NCBI GenBank assembly: GCA_046315175.1
Contig: JBKDBK010000045.1
Span: forward strand, 1 to 41,711
Direction of reading: 5' to 3'
DNA: 41,711 nt
Source of the DNA: UBA8828 sp046315175
GTDB taxonomy: Bacteria > Verrucomicrobiota > Verrucomicrobiia > Opitutales > UBA953
The translations under genes were made by a program, and so were the position numbers. The notes beneath the pieces are model-generated. The model did not search any database. It was not told where the DNA came from and saw only the letters and a program-made list of their open reading frames with translations. This document shows, piece by piece, positions 39,401-41,711 of the stretch. How positions within the stretch are numbered: the stretch's first letter is position 1; each line of letters begins with the position of its first letter.

Positions 39401-40161
39401 CCTCCCTGCGCCTCGACGCCGTCCGGCGCCTCTCCCAGGCCCGCCTCACCGACGCGCAGCTCGACCGCTTCCTGCCCGTCCTCATCCGCACCGGCCCCCT
39501 CGAGCACGCCGAGTTCCTCGAGGTCGTCCGCGAGTACACCCCCGCCCAGGGTCGCCGCATCGCCGCCGCCCTCGCCCAGTCGCCCCAGCTCGGCACGCTT
39601 CAGCCCGACCGCGTGAGGGTCGGCTTTGGACGCTGGCCCCGCGACGTCTTCGCCCCCATGGAGAAGGCCTTTGACGCCGCCCAGGCCGCCAACCTCGCCA
39701 AGGCCGCCCGCCTCGACGAGCTCGGCCGCAAGTCCGCCCTCGAGGGCCGCGCCGCCGAGGGCGCCAAGGTCTTCGCCTCCGGCAAGGGCGCCTGCATGGC
39801 CTGCCACAAGGCGGGCGACCTCGGCCGCGCCGTCGGCCCCGACCTGTCGCGCATCGGCGGCATCCGCACCGAGCGCGAGCTGCTCGAGAGCATCGTCCTT
39901 CCGTCCAACACCCTCGCCCGCGACTACGAGACCCTGCTCGTGACCACGTCCGACGGCCAATCCCACCTCGGGCTCGCCAAGGGCCGCGGCCTCGAGGGGC
40001 TGACGCTGATGGACGTCGGGGGCGTCACGCGCCTCATCCCCTCCGCCTCCATCGTCTCCGAGACCCAAGTGCCCCAGAGCCTCATGCCCATGGGCCTCGA
40101 CGCCGCCTTCAGCGAGCAGGAGCTCCTCGACCTCGTCGCCTGGATGCGCTCCCTGCGCTGA
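36445..40161 (+). CDS. Secreted DUF1080 / PVC dehydrogenase / haem-binding protein
   Basis: A 1,238-residue exported multidomain protein. A signal peptide (about 1-22) is followed by a DUF1080 domain (about 33-275, a concanavalin-like fold recently linked to 3-keto-disaccharide hydrolysis). A PVC-type membrane-bound dehydrogenase beta-propeller follows (about 325-695, with DRDADGVFD and TDADGDGFAEG loops). An Ala/Leu-rich HEAT-like helical region spans about 700-1090. A c-type cytochrome domain closes the chain with CMACH (Cys1117, Cys1120, His1121) and a distal Met candidate in SLMPMG. The domains suggest periplasmic sugar oxidation or cleavage with electron transfer to a haem (inference). 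Such proteins are abundant in Planctomycetota and Verrucomicrobiota. CATAAC lies 6 nt before the ATG and may be the -10 box. Confidence 0.88.
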   Translation: MLTQAPPGWVAVVLAAALLSAQSPPGGLPPEPVPQAVTAKIDLIQAFRDGGMSIYLNPKADVIDDPKEVFSVTPDGQLRVSGKAYGGLTTKAAYKDYHLVCEYKWGPRTWGKREKASRDSGVLVHCFGPDGANGGAWLASHEAQIIEGGTGDYLALTSRAPDGTLLQVSAMMEAVRPKGRGGMVWVPDAPRVKVTGGRVDWQFRDPAWRDVIGFRGKADVESPYGEWTRLEVIAKGDYLEFRVNGVLVNRAFECKPSSGRIQLQTEAAEMFVRRYELHPLGGFKETWPPAKPGKDAGARHAPEGVPPHVARPLEQLAAPGASAGTVPPYVAPEGFELIRAAHAGMVAHPTLGCVDPRGRLFVGDSPGTTWGAAQHEKAKAGRIVMMEDRDADGVFDRSTVFADGLTVPKGGCWLGDSLYVASPPGIWKLTDADGDGFAEGRRLMVGGFKWTANGADVHGPWAHPDGRLYWTHGRKGHDVRQADGTPVHSGLHSGLWSMNPDGSDVRWHAFAAADNPTGIAITEQGDILGTVNLHFGVPRSDTVLLWQLGAMYERPDYARLNAGLFRAHERMPLLHDLGHRVPSGCDLWTRANDLAPAGRPWSAHPSARQLLVSLYNSKQILRLELTPEGASYRATEHPFLTLKADGIHLTDVIEAPDGSLLVLDTGTWYPHCPSSLKSSGTKPGAIYRLRPAKPGAFAHIDRTPSLKPRTPGALAQAILGPDAAASRRALEEAAFRRLADPAIRAALLDLLARPLDPYLEHAALHAQHLVGAPDIALLKAGDSPLRQGRLLRVLSQTKGVPSEPLLDFALAHLDSPEPSLARRATLALEVDRAASARLQPLLNTWLSGAQLTAPRLAALANLADLLASEPVLEPVVAVALSHAAPEVRSLALRAVAARSRGGSPEAWRAPLLRLLAESPSPLVIDAAAKVRHRSLDPALRALSEDAARPKAVRLKALLALSGSDASRLETAAFDLLLDLLGDASDASLRLDAVRRLSQARLTDAQLDRFLPVLIRTGPLEHAEFLEVVREYTPAQGRRIAAALAQSPQLGTLQPDRVRVGFGRWPRDVFAPMEKAFDAAQAANLAKAARLDELGRKSALEGRAAEGAKVFASGKGACMACHKAGDLGRAVGPDLSRIGGIRTERELLESIVLPSNTLARDYETLLVTTSDGQSHLGLAKGRGLEGLTLMDVGGVTRLIPSASIVSETQVPQSLMPMGLDAAFSEQELLDLVAWMRSLR

Positions 40162-40668
40162 TCAGCCTTCCGAACCCTTCTCCCAGGGCTGGTCGGCCTT
40201 CCAGACCCGGTAGCGCGCCTCATGGCCCTCCGGCACGTAGATGACCACAGGCAGGCGGCTGTTGTAGCGGAAGGGGCCGAAGGGTGGGAACGCCACGAAA
40301 CTGCGCACCATCGGCTGGCCGGGCGGCACGCCAATCTTGGTGCTGAAGGCGCCGTCCGACACCGGGGCCTCGAGATAGGTGTATCCCCAGCCCTCGACCG
40401 TCTTCTCCTCAAGGCGCCCCATCAGGCCGACGCGGTTGACGCCGTCCGTCTCCATCATCCGCCCAGCAACGACCTCCACCCGCCAGTCGTCCTCGTTCGG
40501 CTTGGCCTCGAGATGGATGACGACGCGGCGGTACCCCGCCTTGGCCGCTGGGTAGGCCTTTTGCCAATGGCTGCCGTCCGAGGGCCGCGCCTGCTTACCC
40601 TCCTTCGGGGCGTCGGCGCCCAGCAGGGCAAAGGCGAGCAGGGGCAGGGCAAGCAGGGTGGGGCGCAT
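40162..40668 (-). CDS. Ecotin-family serine protease inhibitor, cysteine-free
   Basis: A 168-residue periplasmic protein homologous to ecotin, a dimeric inhibitor of trypsin-fold proteases. A signal peptide covers about 1-20. Matches to E. coli ecotin include AYPAAKAGYRRVVIHL, KTVEGWGYTYLE, FRYNSRLPVVIYVP and YRVWKA. The two cysteines of the ecotin disulfide are both absent: DCN becomes DGV (Gly76) and ACPD becomes GVPP (Val114). The reactive loop STMMACPDG aligns with STKIGVPPG, so the inferred P1 residue is Lys111 with Ile112 at P1', which predicts trypsin-like targets. ATG 40668 is chosen for the signal peptide and promoter spacing. Its stop abuts the convergent PVC protein stop. Confidence 0.9.
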   Translation of the reverse strand: MRPTLLALPLLAFALLGADAPKEGKQARPSDGSHWQKAYPAAKAGYRRVVIHLEAKPNEDDWRVEVVAGRMMETDGVNRVGLMGRLEEKTVEGWGYTYLEAPVSDGAFSTKIGVPPGQPMVRSFVAFPPFGPFRYNSRLPVVIYVPEGHEARYRVWKADQPWEKGSEG

Positions 40669-40675
40669 GGGAGTG

Positions 40676-40703
40676 AGCGTAGCCGCCCCTTCCGGCTTGT
40701 CCA
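40676..40703 (-). promoter_or_regulatory. Putative leaderless-type promoter of the ecotin gene
   Basis: Minus strand: TGGACA (40698-40703), 16 nt, TACGCT (40676-40681), 7 nt, ATG 40668. Confidence 0.45.
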
Positions 40704-40709
40704 TCGCCC

Positions 40710-40985
40710 TCACCCGAAGAGGTCGGAATGGGTGCCGGTGCGTTCCAGCCGAATCACTCCCGCTGCCGCGTCGATCTGGTAGATGAGCAGCCAGTCGGGC
40801 TCAAGGTGACATTCCCGATGTCCGACCCAGTCTCCCTTCAGGGGATGGTCGCGCAGGCCTCGGGGGAGCGGCTCGCCTTTCGAAAGGAGTTCGAGGACTT
40901 GGCGCAACTTTTCCAGGTCCCTGCCTCGCTTGCTCGCCAGCCGGAGGTCCTTTCGGAACGCCGTGCTGTGGAAGACCGCTGTCAT
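40710..40985 (-). CDS. yafQ: YafQ-type mRNA interferase toxin
   Basis: A 91-residue RelE-superfamily toxin that would cut mRNA on the ribosome. All the active-site positions known from E. coli YafQ have counterparts: His47 in RDHPLKG, His60 and Asp64 in CHLEPDW, His86 in GTHSDLF and Phe90. The toxin therefore looks functional. It overlaps the upstream antitoxin gene by 4 nt (ATGA), the usual antitoxin-first order, and would be expressed only with it. The ecotin gene follows 41 nt downstream with its own promoter. Confidence 0.92.
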   Translation of the reverse strand: MTAVFHSTAFRKDLRLASKRGRDLEKLRQVLELLSKGEPLPRGLRDHPLKGDWVGHRECHLEPDWLLIYQIDAAAGVIRLERTGTHSDLFG

Positions 40986-41254
40986 CGAATGCCGCAGTCC
41001 TTGAGGAGATCGTCGAAGTTCGTGTAGCGCCGCACGCCCTTGCCCTTGGCGGAGTCCCGCAGCGCCCGGCGTGTCGTCGCATTGGGCGTGCGCTCGATGG
41101 CAATCTCGAAAGGCAGCGACTTCGATAGCCGCACCTGGTGGTAGAGCAGGCGGATGGCGTCGGACGGCGTGAGGCCGAGCTTGGCGAGCACGGCCTCGGC
41201 CTCCGCCTTCAGCTTCGGCTCGATGCGGGCGCGAATGGTCGTGGTTTTAGCCAT
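40982..41254 (-). CDS. dinJ: DinJ/RelB-type antitoxin
   Basis: A 90-residue antitoxin with an N-terminal ribbon-helix-helix DNA-binding domain (TTTIRARIEPKLKAEAEAVL then LGLTPSDAIRLLYHQV) and a C-terminal toxin-neutralising tail containing YTNFDDLLKDCGIR. It should bind YafQ and repress the shared promoter. ATG 41254 is preferred because it starts exactly at the RHH strand and is 6 nt after a good -10 box. The upstream open frame is not conserved in character. Confidence 0.92.
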   Translation of the reverse strand: MAKTTTIRARIEPKLKAEAEAVLAKLGLTPSDAIRLLYHQVRLSKSLPFEIAIERTPNATTRRALRDSAKGKGVRRYTNFDDLLKDCGIR

Positions 41255-41260
41255 AGCCTT

Positions 41261-41289
41261 AATGTAGCCACAATCGTGCCACATGTCAA
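41261..41289 (-). promoter_or_regulatory. Promoter and likely operator of dinJ-yafQ
   Basis: Minus strand: perfect TTGACA (41284-41289), 17 nt, TACATT (41261-41266), 6 nt, ATG 41254. The spacer contains two direct TGTGGC copies 11 bp apart, a possible binding site for the antitoxin. Confidence 0.7.
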
Positions 41290-41409
41290 CAGGTCGGGTA
41301 CTCGACGAGGAGGGTCTCATGTTCATTAGTGTTCGCCGCCCCTTGTCCTTGGTCGAGTCCACCCAGCTGAGGTTGATTGCCCAGGTCAGCGTTATGGAGC
41401 AGGCAGGCG

Positions 41410-41446
41410 GTTAGCGGTGTCAGCGGCGCTAGCGGTGTTAGCGGGC
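41410..41446 (-). repeat. 9-bp minisatellite (GGTGTTAGC), about 4 units
   Basis: The plus strand reads GGTTAGC, GGTGTCAGC, GGCGCTAGC, GGTGTTAGC, GGG. It is the reverse complement of the ACCGCTAAC array at 26947-26989. Confidence 0.8.
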
Positions 41447-41643
41447 GAGATCTCGCTGCGCTCGCTGCCTCGGGTAAGGAGAATGCTACGCATCCTCCGG
41501 GCGAACCCCCTACACCGTACCCCTGACGAGCGACAGCGGTCCGGATAGGCAGGACCAGCCCATCATCCTTACGCTTCCGCGCCCTCGTGCCGCCTCGGCA
41601 CATCCGTGACGTATCCCGCGCGCTTATCCAAGGCAACGAGCGT

Positions 41644-41666
41644 AGCGAGTTCTTGCACCGGTCACC
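41644..41666 (+). repeat. Dispersed 23-bp core motif, copy 2
   Basis: AGCGAGTTC-TT-GCAC-CG-GTCACC matches the copy at 26863-26885 except at the four N positions. Confidence 0.6.
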
Positions 41667-41683
41667 TGTCACCGGTCACCCGT
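41656..41683 (+). repeat. CACCGGT heptamer array, 4 units
   Basis: The units CACCGGT, CACCTGT, CACCGGT and CACCCGT are contiguous. Two inverted copies lie at 26789-26804. Confidence 0.8.
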
Positions 41684-41711
41684 ATCCACCCATTCCCCTG
41701 GCCCCCTATTC

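Larger units (their letters stand above)
41290..41711. other. Gene-free, repeat-rich end of window
   Basis: No credible gene is visible. An open frame on the minus strand (41286-41672) has mixed low-complexity content and is read through a minisatellite. The stretch contains the reverse 9-bp array at 41410-41446, the 23-bp core motif at 41644-41666 and CACCGGT heptamers at 41656-41683, all shared with 26664-27101. A gene could begin beyond the window end. Confidence 0.6.

Noticed and set aside
35746..40068. A 1,440-codon open frame antisense to the large PVC protein
   Set aside because: It is low complexity (Gly/Ala/Val/Glu), has no motifs, and mirrors the strongly GC3-biased coding strand, whose product has clear domains.
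41286..41672. A 128-codon minus-strand open frame at the window end
   Set aside because: Part of it is PLTPLAPLTPLT read through the 9-bp minisatellite, and it overlaps the dinJ promoter. No conserved character is seen.

Overview
This is a GC-rich bacterial chromosome segment, densely packed with genes. The best taxonomic clue is the 1,238-residue secreted protein at 36445-40161. It joins a DUF1080 (3-keto-disaccharide hydrolase-like) domain, a PVC-type membrane-bound dehydrogenase propeller, helical repeats and a C-terminal CxxCH haem site. That architecture is characteristic of Planctomycetota/Verrucomicrobiota, and the rest of the gene content fits a Verrucomicrobiota chromosome (inference; no search was possible). 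I see no phage, integron, insertion sequence or CRISPR array.

Layout. 1-5275: the 3' end of glycyl-tRNA synthetase, then a two-gene envelope unit (coiled-coil membrane protein and Pro-rich lipoprotein). 5256-7395 (minus): a Fur/Zur-type regulator overlapping a fused sugar-1-phosphate nucleotidyltransferase/sugar kinase that looks like a MurU-AmgK cell-wall recycling enzyme. 7497-13807: metX, a cardiolipin synthase-like enzyme, rpsA, a TIGR03790-type exported protein and crcB. 13808-16010 (minus): peroxiredoxin, infC and a cell-wall amidase. 16195-26663 (plus): a long run rpmI-rplT-pheS-pheT-gatC-gatA-gatB-orf-priA with 3-4 nt gaps or ATGA overlaps from pheS to the orf. 26664-27101: a gene-free, repeat-rich stretch. 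27102-29192 (minus): corA and two small unknown genes, one made of 16-residue repeats. 29332-32571 (minus): tRNA-Val(CAC), tgt, a dihydroorotase and an unknown protein. 32653-36326: serine dehydratase beta and alpha, an SRPBCC protein, a phosphoserine phosphatase-like enzyme and a secreted HExxH protein. 36445-41254: the large PVC protein, an ecotin-family protease inhibitor and a DinJ/YafQ toxin-antitoxin pair. 41290-41711: a second repeat-rich stretch sharing motifs with the first.

The most interesting signals concern gene expression. Many first genes of transcription units have a TTGnnn-like box, a 16-18 nt spacer and a -10-like box ending only 5-7 nt before the start codon, which predicts leaderless mRNAs. 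Ribosomal genes differ: rpsA, rplT and infC have C/A-rich leaders almost without G and no Shine-Dalgarno site. Other notable points are an ecotin homologue that has lost both disulfide cysteines and carries Lys at the inferred P1 site, a Tgt lacking two of four zinc ligands, infC separated from rpmI-rplT, and a 62-bp AT-rich island bounded by perfect 9-bp inverted repeats.
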